DNA of 28,065 nucleotides from JBBDXA01 sp040902585 (GTDB lineage: Bacteria; Planctomycetota; Phycisphaerae; Phycisphaerales; Phycisphaeraceae). The notes beneath the pieces are model-generated. The model did no database searches. It was not told the origin of the DNA and was given only the letters and a program-made list of their open reading frames with translations. A program made the translations under genes and the position numbers. The stretch is from the NCBI GenBank assembly GCA_040902585.1, contig JBBDXA010000129.1, positions 1 through 28,065 on the forward strand, given 5' to 3'. Shown here one piece after another: positions 14,714-22,750 of this stretch; the stretch's first letter is position 1, and every line of letters starts with the position of its first letter.

Positions 14714-16120
14714 ATGGAACATGACCTTCCAGCCTTGAAACGAACGGCCTACGCGCTGGGTGAACTCGAAAGCGCTGAGCGTGCCGCCCTTGAAGCGGAG
14801 CTGGCGCAGTCGCCTGCCGCCCGCAAAGAGGTGGCCGAGGTCCGTCAGCTTGCCGGCGTCGTTGCGAGCGCGCTGGCCTCGGAGCGCATCCCCGGCATCT
14901 CCGAGATTCAGCACCTCGCGCTGGAGAGCCGCATCGAGCAGCTTTCCGAAGAGGCCTCCGAAGCCGCCCGCGCTCGCGTCGCCCGTCAGCGCATGCTCTT
15001 CTGGATTCCCACGGCCATCGCCGCCTGCGCCCTGCTCGCCAGCAGCATCACGCTCTTCATGCTTTCCCTCAAGGCTCAGAACACGGAGAATCCCGTCGTC
15101 ATCAACTCTGATCCTAATGCCGCCAAGGTCGAACCCGCTCGCCCGCGCACTTCGGACATCGTCAAGAAATACAACGAACACCTTCTCGCTCATCCGCCCC
15201 TGGGCACCGTCGCCTACTTCTCGCCGCAGGTGGACACCATCGTCACGCCCGACAAGAAGAACGCCGAGTTCCACGCCTTCCACAACGCCTCGATCACGCC
15301 GCTGAGCAGTTTCCCGCTCACCTTCGATCCGAAAACGTACGCCTTCGTTCAGCAGTTCCTCGAACGCGGCACGCTGCCGCCCAAGGATGCGGTTTACGTC
15401 GAAGCCATGGTCAACTCGTACGACTACAACGTCTCGACCGACCAGAAGCAGACGGAAGCGATCCTGGTGCGCACGGAAATCAGCGACTGCCCCTGGAGGC
15501 CGGGCCATCGCCTGGCGCGGGTCACGCTCAAGGCCAAGGACGCGGTCACCGGCGAAGAGGTGCCCGTGGTGGCGGATGATGTGCGCGTGCGCGTGGAGTT
15601 CAACCCCGGCCGCGTCTCGTCGTATCGGCTCATCGGCTACGAAAACCGCTGGCTGATGGATGGTGCCAATCCTGCCGAAGACCGCCAGCCCGTCAAGGCC
15701 GGCTACAGGCTTACCGTTCTCTACGAGATCGTGCCCACCGGCGTCAACGCCCGCTTCGAAGATGCGCCCGGCGCACGCCTCAAGTACCAGCGCCCCGCGC
15801 AGCTCACGCACGCTGCCAACACGGATGAACTGTTCACCGTGACTCTCATGTACCGCTCGGCTGACGATCCGCTCACCAAGATCGTCGACGTCGCCGCCAT
15901 CGATCAGAACCTCCGCCTCGCCGATGCGACGGGTGACTTCAAGTTCGCCGCCGCCGTCGCACAGTTCGGCCTCCTGCTCATGGATTCACCCGCCAAAGGC
16001 GACGCGGGCTACAGTTCCGTCCGCGCCCTGGCGGAGCAAGCCCTCGGCGACGACCCGCGCGGCCAGCGCGCCGATTTCCTCCGCATCGTCGCCCAGGCTG
16101 AGAAAATCGTCCTGAACTGA
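14714..16120 (+). CDS. Anti-sigma-like/YfbK-family membrane protein lacking the vWA domain
   Basis: 468 aa from ATG 14714, with AAAGGA at a 9-base spacing (an ATG at 14678 lies inside the repeat tract). Residues 1-50 (LKRTAYALGELESAERAALEAEL...AEVRQLA) match the helical start of anti-sigma domains, without a Cys/His zinc site. A transmembrane helix lies at about 95-118. Residues about 200-240 (FDPKTYAFVQQFLERGTLPPKDAVYVEAMVNSYDY) are the YfbK N-terminal domain. Then CPWRPGHRLARVTLKAK (259-275), which normally leads into a von Willebrand A domain, passes within about 15 residues into the YfbK C-terminal domain (RVEFNPGRVSSYRLIGYENR to the end). The vWA domain of about 180 residues, with its MIDAS site, is therefore missing. 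It probably controls the adjacent sigma factor from the membrane. Confidence 0.82.
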   Translation: MEHDLPALKRTAYALGELESAERAALEAELAQSPAARKEVAEVRQLAGVVASALASERIPGISEIQHLALESRIEQLSEEASEAARARVARQRMLFWIPTAIAACALLASSITLFMLSLKAQNTENPVVINSDPNAAKVEPARPRTSDIVKKYNEHLLAHPPLGTVAYFSPQVDTIVTPDKKNAEFHAFHNASITPLSSFPLTFDPKTYAFVQQFLERGTLPPKDAVYVEAMVNSYDYNVSTDQKQTEAILVRTEISDCPWRPGHRLARVTLKAKDAVTGEEVPVVADDVRVRVEFNPGRVSSYRLIGYENRWLMDGANPAEDRQPVKAGYRLTVLYEIVPTGVNARFEDAPGARLKYQRPAQLTHAANTDELFTVTLMYRSADDPLTKIVDVAAIDQNLRLADATGDFKFAAAVAQFGLLLMDSPAKGDAGYSSVRALAEQALGDDPRGQRADFLRIVAQAEKIVLN

Positions 16121-16127
16121 CGATGAA

Positions 16128-16244
16128 GAGCACCATCCCGACAGGGTGGTGTTATTGGCTCACCTTGTTCCGCGATTCTGCATCGCCCATATCAATCAAC
16201 ATAACCACGTTCCACACCAGCACTGCCCTGTCGGGACGGTGCTC
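16128..16244. repeat. Palindromic repeat pair G (copies 2 and 3, facing each other)
   Basis: Copy 2 (16128-16154) is the reverse complement of copy 1 at 7451-7477 apart from the last few bases. Copy 3 (16218-16244) has the same orientation as copy 1. Copies 2 and 3 match as inverted arms at 22 of 27 positions around a 63-bp core. The words GAGCACC, CCCGACAGGG and GGTGCT are shared. The pair fills most of the 180-bp gap before the coiled-coil gene. A TACAAT at 16254-16259 just after copy 3 could be a -10 box. Confidence 0.75.
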
Positions 16245-16300
16245 TATTTGTCGTACAATCGTGTCAACAGGGAGAAACCCCTCGTCACGGAGCGAGACAC

Positions 16301-18724
16301 TTGTCGGATTACCCCCAGGAACCTGAATCACCGCTGCCCCCCAAGGCTGATTCCGCGCCAGCATCGCAAGCCAACGCTCCCGCCAGCGCCCTTCATCGCG
16401 CTCGCGAGTTGTTCGATTCGCAGTTCACCCAGCTCGAATCGCAGTGGAAGGAAGTCGAAGCGCATCGCGCGGAAAACGTCCGCCGGCAGGAGCGGCTGGA
16501 GAAGAAGGCCCTCGCTCTGGAGGGCCAGCGCGTGCTCTACACGAAGCGTCAGAACCAGCTCAACGGCAAGCGGCTTCAGATCGACAACGAACGCCGGGCG
16601 ATGGAGCAGCGGGTCGCGGAACTGGAGGCGGGCGAGCGCGATCTGGGCGGGCGCAAGGCATCCGCCGCCGCCGCCGAAAAGGAACTGGCCGATCGCTTGC
16701 GCGACATGGAAGCACAGCGACAGGCGCTGACTGCCGAGAGTCTCCGCATCGAAAAGGCACAGGCGGAGATCAACGTCGATCGCGAGCGGCTGAAGGACAT
16801 CGAACGCCGCGCGGATCAGCTCGATCTACATGAAACGCAACTCAAGCAGACCGCCGCCGATGTCTCGCAGCGGGAGACGGTACTGAAGGATGCGAGGAAG
16901 ACGCTTGATGAGTCACAGGTCGCATTCAAGTCGCAACAACAGGAACTCGACAAAGCCCGCGTGGCTGTCGAATCGCAGCGTGTGCAGCTTGTCGCGCAGC
17001 AGAACGCACTCGAAGCCGCGACCGGCGAACTAGGAGCGACGCGGCAGCGGCTCGACGGCGAAGAGGCGGCGCTGACGGAACGGGTTGCGGCGTACGAGAA
17101 GGATCGCGCGGCCATGGAGGCCGACCGCGCCGAGCTGCGCGAACAGGCAGCCGCGCTCGAATCGCGTCAGACAGAGCTGGCGGTGAAGTGGTCGGCCTTT
17201 GACGCCGAGGCCGCCGCACAGAAGGCGCGAGGCGATTCCTTGCAGAAGGAAGAAGCCGCGCATCGTCAAGCGGTGGCACGTCTGAAGGAATCGCGCGACA
17301 AGCTCGTCCGCCAGCAGCAGGCTTTCGATCAGACCGCCGCGCAGGTGTTCGAAGAGAAGCTCGACCTGGACCAGCAGAAGGAATCCCTCGACCGGCGACG
17401 AAAGGCTTTGGATTCCCGCCAGCAGGAACTGGACGAACGCGCCAAGCGACTGGCCAATGAAGACATGAAAGGCCGGGCGCTGGCGGAGTATGACCGGTTG
17501 CAGGTCGAACTGGGCCGGATCAAGCACAAGCGCGAAGAGTTGAAGGAAGTGGCGGACCGGGTCAGCCGGCACGATCAGCGGGTGCGTCACGTGGATTCGC
17601 TTCAGCGCCGTCGCAATAGTCGGATGAAGAAGCTGCGCGAACTGCTCAGCGCGAAGCTGCGCGAAATCCGAAGCCGCTCGCGCGACTATCAGACCGTCGG
17701 CCCCGGTGCCGATGGCGGCAGTTGGGAATTGATGCCTGATGAAAAACTCCTGGGCGACGGCGAGTCAGAGTTCCATGACCTTGTCGATGACGAACCGCAG
17801 GGCCCGGCTGACTCGGAGGCGAACGTCGCCACAGTTGAGCCGGTGATCGACAGTGTGCCGTTGAAGTCATCCGTCGCCGCGCCGCCGTTGGCATCACCCG
17901 TCGATGCGGTGAGTCCCGCGGCGGCACCAGTACCGGCTGCGAAACGGGAGGCAGGTCCGTCCGCGTTTTCGAAGATGGCCTCGACGTCGGCGTGGTTGCT
18001 CTCGCAAGGTGCCGCCAAGGCCGGCAAGTTCGCGGCCAAGGCGACACGTGGCGCAGGCAGCCTGTCGAAGGCGTGGCTGCGACGCATGGCGGTGGTGCCT
18101 TCAGCGCTCGGCCGCGCGTGGGGCGCGTTCATGCGTCTGTCGCTCAAGACCCGCGCGGTCGGCGTGTCCATCATCGCGCTGGGAGTCGCCGCCTGGCTGG
18201 GTCTCTGCGTCGCCGTGGCGCACCTGTCCATTGATCCGGTCTACCGCGCCTCAGTCGTATTGAATCATCCTTCACCCACGGCGAGCGAAACGATTCTGAG
18301 TGATGCCGTGCTCGGTCAGGCGATCGATCTGTTGTCGCAGCGCGGCCTGAAGCCGTTTGAGTCGGTTTCATCAATGCGCGAGAAGCTGAGCGCGTCACTG
18401 AATGTGGAGTCTCAAACGGAGGGCAGGGTCACGCTGCGACTGGATTCACCGCGACGCGAGGAGGCGGTGTTCATCCTCGAAGCAGTCAGTCGATCAATCG
18501 TGCAGCACAGCGATGCATCGACCACAGGCCTGGCGATCGCCTCTGCCGCGCCGCTGACGCCGCTTCGCGATGAGCGGTGGTCGTCGGCGATCATGTGGTT
18601 CGTTGTCTCTGCACTGATCGCCGCGGCGGTGTGTTTGCTGCCGCTGCTGGTGGTGAAGAAGGCGGAAGAAGAGAAGGTGGCGGAAACGGTGACGTCGGAG
18701 CCAGTGGCGGAGAGTCGGACTTGA
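16301..18724 (+). CDS. Giant coiled-coil membrane protein with Wzz-like C-terminus
   Basis: 807 aa. The start is a TTG at 16301 with GGAG eight bases upstream. Residues about 30-465 are almost unbroken coiled coil, rich in Arg, Glu, Gln and Ala (LEKKALALEGQRVLYTKRQNQL and so on). A Pro/Ala-rich linker follows to about 600. Transmembrane helices lie near 618-642 (VGVSIIALGVAAWLGLCVAVAHL) and 763-786 (IMWFVVSALIAAAVCLLPLLVV). The loop between them (YRASVVLNHPS...VLGQAIDLLSQRGL...REKLSASLNVESQTEGRVTLRL) has the layout of the periplasmic domain of polysaccharide co-polymerases (Wzz/GumC type). The Wzz assignment is an inference from pattern. The coiled coil would lie in the cytoplasm. No tyrosine kinase or glycosyltransferase is nearby. 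Confidence 0.78.
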   Translation: MSDYPQEPESPLPPKADSAPASQANAPASALHRARELFDSQFTQLESQWKEVEAHRAENVRRQERLEKKALALEGQRVLYTKRQNQLNGKRLQIDNERRAMEQRVAELEAGERDLGGRKASAAAAEKELADRLRDMEAQRQALTAESLRIEKAQAEINVDRERLKDIERRADQLDLHETQLKQTAADVSQRETVLKDARKTLDESQVAFKSQQQELDKARVAVESQRVQLVAQQNALEAATGELGATRQRLDGEEAALTERVAAYEKDRAAMEADRAELREQAAALESRQTELAVKWSAFDAEAAAQKARGDSLQKEEAAHRQAVARLKESRDKLVRQQQAFDQTAAQVFEEKLDLDQQKESLDRRRKALDSRQQELDERAKRLANEDMKGRALAEYDRLQVELGRIKHKREELKEVADRVSRHDQRVRHVDSLQRRRNSRMKKLRELLSAKLREIRSRSRDYQTVGPGADGGSWELMPDEKLLGDGESEFHDLVDDEPQGPADSEANVATVEPVIDSVPLKSSVAAPPLASPVDAVSPAAAPVPAAKREAGPSAFSKMASTSAWLLSQGAAKAGKFAAKATRGAGSLSKAWLRRMAVVPSALGRAWGAFMRLSLKTRAVGVSIIALGVAAWLGLCVAVAHLSIDPVYRASVVLNHPSPTASETILSDAVLGQAIDLLSQRGLKPFESVSSMREKLSASLNVESQTEGRVTLRLDSPRREEAVFILEAVSRSIVQHSDASTTGLAIASAAPLTPLRDERWSSAIMWFVVSALIAAAVCLLPLLVVKKAEEEKVAETVTSEPVAESRT

Positions 18725-18752
18725 TGGGAGCTTCTGGCGTTTGTTGACTTTG

Positions 18753-18814
18753 CCCCTCACCCGGCCTCGCGGACACCGGGGACTCGGCCATTCTCTCGCT
18801 GGGAGGGAAAGGGG
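18753..18814. other. Imperfect inverted repeat between convergent genes
   Basis: CCCCTCACCC at 18753-18762 faces GGGAGGGAAAGGGG at 18801-18814, with a GC-rich centre. It lies between the stops of the coiled-coil gene and the SurA-like gene and could form a bidirectional 3'-end structure, though no T-run is present. Confidence 0.4.
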
Positions 18815-18818
18815 AACT

Positions 18819-20174
18819 TCACGAGCCCTTCGTGTAGAGCCCGACAGCGATCTTCACCAGTGATGCCGCCATTTCATCCAGCGGATTGGCGGTGGAACCG
18901 TCGACGACGTAGCCCGCGTCTTCGAACAACTTCTTGCGGTAGCGTTGCTCGATCATCATGTACTGAAGGCCGCGGATCTGCTGTTCGATTTCAAGCTGCA
19001 CTTCGGGCAATGACTTGCGCGTGCCCACGATCACCTCTTCAAAGAGGATCCAGAAATACAGATCGCCGAGCTGGTTGGACACGACGATGCGCGGCGAGTG
19101 TTCGCCCGCCTTGAGCTTGGCCAGCGCGTCGTTGAGCGCGTCGATACTGAAGAGGTTCTCGCCCTGGTGGAGGTCCGTATCCTTGTTGTTCTTGTCCAGC
19201 GACATGAACTTGCCTTCGGATTTGGGGTTGTACTGGTTCACCGGATCCTTGGCGATCTCGATGAATGTTTTGCCCTCGGCGAAGAGGGCATCGACCTTGG
19301 CCGCGCTGGTCTTGTTGGCGACCCTGATGAGCCTGACTTTGCGGCCGGGCTTGGGGTTGTACTTCTCGTACACCTCGGGCCGGTTGTAGAACCGTTCCAC
19401 GTCGCGCTTGCTGACGGCGATCTTCGGGTAGATCACTTCATCCTGATAGCGGCGCACGAGAATGGTCTGCCGCACGCCTTCGAGCGTTTCTTCCAGGGTG
19501 CGATTGGTGGTCTTCTTCAATTCATCATTCGCAGCCGGCTCAGAGCCCGCGCCGTACTTGCGGATCAGTTCCTGCCGGTTCAGGTGCATCATGACCTTGA
19601 GCTGAAATCGCTCCTGCTCGGTCATGCGCCGCTCGGCCTCGGCGAGGAAGAGCGAGTCGAAGACGATCTGGTAGAGGCGTTCGGAAAGGATGCGGGCCGC
19701 GGCATTGCGGAACTCAGCACGGGCCATCTGCTGGCCCATCGCGTTGAGCTGGGCCTTGAGCGGTTCGAGCACCTGGCTGGCGTAAATGGGGCGGCCGTTG
19801 ACCTGGCCGATCATCGCGTCCACGGTCAGCGTGCCGGCATCCTTCGCCGTCGCGATTGGCGCAGCGACCACGCTCGGGGGTTTGATCTGATCGAGTTCGC
19901 GCTTCAGCTCCGGGGTGATGTCGGGTTGAATAGCAGCGGTCGGCACGGGCGCGGCAGGCTCGGCGGTAGGGGCGGTCTTACCCGCGTCGGCGGGTTGAAC
20001 AGGCGCGGCAGGCGCGTCGTCGGCCGCGGCAGACGTTTTTGCAGCGGTGGCGGTGCTGCCTTTGGAGAAGTCGGATGCGCTGAGTTCCTGCCCGGGCGTC
20101 GACGAACAGCCTGACGCGAAAATGCCGGCCGCGAGCAGTGCCAGATAGGTGAATTGGGTAGGGCGGGTCATCAT
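18819..20174 (-). CDS. SurA-like periplasmic chaperone/peptidyl-prolyl isomerase lipoprotein
   Basis: 451 aa. The signal peptide ends in a lipobox-like ASGC (residues 20-23), so the mature protein is probably lipidated. An Ala/Pro/Thr-rich linker runs to about 85. The region from about 118 (MIGQVNGRPIYASQVLEPL) matches the start of SurA-type chaperone domains and continues helical to about 275. Residues about 280-400 (RKVRLIRVANKTS...NLFSIDALNDALAKLKAGEHSPRIVVSNQLGDLYFWILFEE) have the layout of a parvulin domain, but the usual active-site pattern is not clear, so isomerase activity is doubtful. Its likely role is helping outer-membrane proteins fold. It starts at 20174 (ATGATG). It stands alone on the minus strand, convergent with the coiled-coil gene. 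Confidence 0.82.
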   Translation of the reverse strand: MMTRPTQFTYLALLAAGIFASGCSSTPGQELSASDFSKGSTATAAKTSAAADDAPAAPVQPADAGKTAPTAEPAAPVPTAAIQPDITPELKRELDQIKPPSVVAAPIATAKDAGTLTVDAMIGQVNGRPIYASQVLEPLKAQLNAMGQQMARAEFRNAAARILSERLYQIVFDSLFLAEAERRMTEQERFQLKVMMHLNRQELIRKYGAGSEPAANDELKKTTNRTLEETLEGVRQTILVRRYQDEVIYPKIAVSKRDVERFYNRPEVYEKYNPKPGRKVRLIRVANKTSAAKVDALFAEGKTFIEIAKDPVNQYNPKSEGKFMSLDKNNKDTDLHQGENLFSIDALNDALAKLKAGEHSPRIVVSNQLGDLYFWILFEEVIVGTRKSLPEVQLEIEQQIRGLQYMMIEQRYRKKLFEDAGYVVDGSTANPLDEMAASLVKIAVGLYTKGS

Positions 20175-20603
20175 GGCGTGTAGTGTAGTCTCCTGCGGTA
20201 ATGAGCGAAAACAGGGCAGGTTCAGCCAGCGGAACGCGTATGACGGCGGGCGGCGCGATGGTAAGATGCAGGCAACGTCCCTTTTCAGTTATTGTCGGAC
20301 CGCGCGTGATCTGCCGATGAATGATTCGCAGCGAAGGGTGCTGCGGCATGCCGGGTGCATCGGGCCTACACAGAGTGAAAAAAAATATTGCCGTTGCACG
20401 AACGGAGAACAAAGGTAAACTCATGTTCAGAGACTGGAAGGTTCGATCAGGGTTCAACTCCAAGGGTTATTGAGTACGTCACCCGCCACGCCACGATTCC
20501 GCCCGAAGTCAGTCAGCAAGTTCAGGCAAGTCGAATCCGTGTCCGACATATTCCGTCTGTAGATGAGATCGATTGATCGTCCGCCTGTCAGGAGGTCTTT
20601 GTG
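20175..20603. other. 429-bp divergent intergenic region
   Basis: Separates the SurA-like gene (minus) from the redox island (plus). It contains the promoter candidate at 20379-20421, a possible 16-codon frame at 20423-20473 with AAAGG seven bases upstream (MFRDWKVRS...), and the AGGAGG ribosome site at 20590-20595. No word-repeat arms are visible here, unlike most other gaps. No recognisable riboswitch or RNA gene was seen. Confidence 0.6.
20379..20421 (+). promoter_or_regulatory. Candidate sigma-70-type promoter of the redox island
   Basis: An A-tract (20379-20386) lies just upstream of TTGCAC (20394-20399), followed by a 16-bp spacer and TAAACT (20416-20421). Each hexamer matches the consensus at 4 of 6 positions. 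Transcription from here would give a 5' leader of about 175 nt. The alternative reading is that TAAACT is only the spacer between AAAGG and a small ORF start at 20423. Confidence 0.42.
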
Positions 20604-22682
20604 ATGAGGGCAGACACGCAACACTTCTCTGTTTCCGTTCTCTTCCGATCCATCCTTCGCGTCATGGCTGTTGCTGCCGTGGCGGTCGCGATGATCCAGT
20701 CGCAGCCCTGCGCCCGCGCGCAGAGCCTGCTGGATGATGAGGACGTGAAGAAACCCGCGCCCAAGGCAGGCGGCGGCCTGCTGGATGATGACGACGTGAA
20801 GAAGCCCGCGCCCAAGGCTGGCGGCGGCTTGCTGGATGATGACGATGTGAAGAAGCCCGCGCCCAAGGCTGGCGGCGGCCTGCTGGATGATGACGATGTG
20901 AAGAAGCCCGTCACGCCGCCCAAGACCGGCGGGATCCTTCTTGATGACACCGATGACGCCGCGCAGGCCCCCAAGCCCAAGCCTCCCGCGCCGAAGGAAG
21001 AACCGAAGGACGAGCCCAAGGAGAAGCCGGTAGAAGATCCGCACGCGAAGCTCTATGCGGAAGACAGATTCCCCAGTGCCAGCAAGTGCGCGGGCTGCCA
21101 CGCCAAGATTTATGAAGAGTGGCGGGTCTCCAACCACGCCTACGCTTCCATATCGCCGGTGTTTCACAAGTTCGAGCAGAAGATCAACGACCTGTCGCAG
21201 GGGACGATCGGCTACTTCTGCATGCGCTGTCATTCGACGATCGGCACGATCATGAAGGAGCCGCGCGAGATGCCCTTGTGGGAACGGTCCCAGGTGTCGC
21301 GCGAAGGTGTGACCTGCGTGACCTGTCACCGCGTGTCGCAACCCTATTTCAAAGTCAACGGCGAACGCATCATCGAAGAGGGCGATATTCACGCCCGGGT
21401 GAAGGGCTCGAGCGACGGCACCACGCTCGCCAAGTTGCTCGAAGACATGACCATCCTCGACCCCAAGGGCGACAAGCCCGGGCAGACGATGAAGATTCAC
21501 GCCAAGGCGGTGAAGTTCGAGCAGATTTCCAAGAGCGAGTTCTGCGTGTCGTGCCACCAGGTGGCGGTGAACGTGGGCATCAAGCTGGAGGTGGTGTGGG
21601 ATCAGTACCGCGATTCGCCCGCCTTCCGCAAGGGCAATACGTGTCAGGACTGCCACATGGGCAAGGTGCCGGGCGTGGCGGCGGGCTACGAGATGCTGCC
21701 GGCCGCGGAAGTCGCCGGGCGCAAGACGCCTGTGCGCAAGCATTCGAATCACTCGTTCTACGGACCGGGCTACCCCATCGCGCATCCCGGCGTGTTCCCG
21801 CACAACGCCAAGGCGGAAACGATGGCGACCATGGAAGAGTGGCTCGCCTTCGACTACCGCGCGGGCTGGGGCTCGGAGGACTTCGAAGACAAGGTCGACA
21901 AGGGTGAGATCAAGGTGACCTTCCCCAAGAAGTGGTCCGACCCGTTCGTCCGCGAAGATGCCTTTGGCATCATCCAGGAGAACATCGCCAAGCTGAATGA
22001 AAAGAAAAAGCACCGCTTGCAGGTGATGGAGAACGGTTCGCGCATCGATGGGCCTTATTTCTCCTCTGCGCCCAGGGCCGGCAAGTCGATGAGCTTCCAC
22101 TACACCGTGACCAACACCGATGACGGGCACAATCTGCCTTCGGGTTCGCTGGGCGCGCAGCCTGAGATCTGGTTGAACGTCGCGCTGATCGACCCGGACG
22201 GGAAGAACGTGTGGGAGTCGGGTTACGTCGATTCCATCGGCGACATGGCGGACCTGCACTCGGTGGATGTGCGTAAGGGCAAGCTCGCGCACGACGGCCA
22301 GCTCTTCAACCTTCAGTCGAAATTTTTGACGACGAATGTGAAGGGAACGGAGCGCGAGATGTCGCTGCCGATCAACGTGGATATCGATCAGTTGCCGTTC
22401 CTGCGGCCCGCGCCGCAGCCGACGACGGTGCTGAACCACACGCCGTTCGTGCGCATGGAGGCTCGTTCGCTGCCGCCGCTGGGGAGCCGCAAGGCGAAGT
22501 ACAGCGTGCCGTCGTCGGCCATGACGAAGCCGGGCAAGTACAAACTGGCGGTGCGTCTGCGCAGCAGGGCCGAGCCGATCTATTTCATGCGTTTCATCGG
22601 CGCAACGAAGGAAATGGAACAGGCGATGAACGAGTGGATGATCGACATCCACCCGTATGCGGTCGAGTTTGAAGTGAAGTGA
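20604..22682 (+). CDS. Five-haem c-type cytochrome with an acidic tandem repeat
   Basis: 692 aa from ATG 20604, with AGGAGG eight bases upstream (a GTG directly before it is also possible). A signal peptide ends near CARAQ (about residue 40). Residues 42-102 are tandem copies of LLDDDDVKKPAPKAGGG, followed by a Pro/Lys/Glu linker to about 150. Five CxxCH haem sites follow: CAGCH (162), CMRCH (206), CVTCH (238), CVSCH (314) and CQDCH (347), interspersed with further histidines as possible distal ligands. This resembles cytochrome c554-type multihaem proteins. Residues about 480-692 are a beta-rich domain without haem sites. It is the first gene of the redox island and the likely periplasmic or surface electron carrier. 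Confidence 0.88.
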   Translation: MRADTQHFSVSVLFRSILRVMAVAAVAVAMIQSQPCARAQSLLDDEDVKKPAPKAGGGLLDDDDVKKPAPKAGGGLLDDDDVKKPAPKAGGGLLDDDDVKKPVTPPKTGGILLDDTDDAAQAPKPKPPAPKEEPKDEPKEKPVEDPHAKLYAEDRFPSASKCAGCHAKIYEEWRVSNHAYASISPVFHKFEQKINDLSQGTIGYFCMRCHSTIGTIMKEPREMPLWERSQVSREGVTCVTCHRVSQPYFKVNGERIIEEGDIHARVKGSSDGTTLAKLLEDMTILDPKGDKPGQTMKIHAKAVKFEQISKSEFCVSCHQVAVNVGIKLEVVWDQYRDSPAFRKGNTCQDCHMGKVPGVAAGYEMLPAAEVAGRKTPVRKHSNHSFYGPGYPIAHPGVFPHNAKAETMATMEEWLAFDYRAGWGSEDFEDKVDKGEIKVTFPKKWSDPFVREDAFGIIQENIAKLNEKKKHRLQVMENGSRIDGPYFSSAPRAGKSMSFHYTVTNTDDGHNLPSGSLGAQPEIWLNVALIDPDGKNVWESGYVDSIGDMADLHSVDVRKGKLAHDGQLFNLQSKFLTTNVKGTEREMSLPINVDIDQLPFLRPAPQPTTVLNHTPFVRMEARSLPPLGSRKAKYSVPSSAMTKPGKYKLAVRLRSRAEPIYFMRFIGATKEMEQAMNEWMIDIHPYAVEFEVK
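20727..20909 (+). repeat. 51-bp in-frame tandem repeat
   Basis: Three full units (20727-20777, 20778-20828, 20829-20879) and a fourth of 10 codons from 20880. Each encodes LLDDDDVKKPAPKAGGG (LLDDEDV in the first). The last units are nearly identical in DNA, which points to recent expansion. A decayed copy, GGILLDDTDDA, follows at about 20928. Confidence 0.92.
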
Positions 22683-22685
22683 AGG

Positions 22686-22725
22686 CAAAGCCCAGGGATA
22701 GCCATCCCTGGGCTTTGGCTATCCC
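22686..22725 (+). terminator. Terminator-like hairpin with a competing alternative stem
   Basis: A perfect 14-bp stem (CAAAGCCCAGGGAT at 22686-22699 with its complement at 22704-22717) closes an AGCC loop, three bases after the cytochrome stop. A second, mutually exclusive stem pairs GGGATAGCC (22695-22703) with GGCTATCCC (22717-22725). No T-run follows. It may trim or attenuate the transcript between the cytochrome and the next gene. Confidence 0.65.
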
Positions 22726-22750
22726 GATGCGTTGGCTAAGGAGTTCAGGT

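Noticed and set aside
20454..22688. 744-codon open frame on the minus strand over the five-haem cytochrome
   Set aside because: Five CxxCH sites and a signal peptide on the plus strand decide the coding strand; the antisense product is His/Arg/Leu-rich noise.
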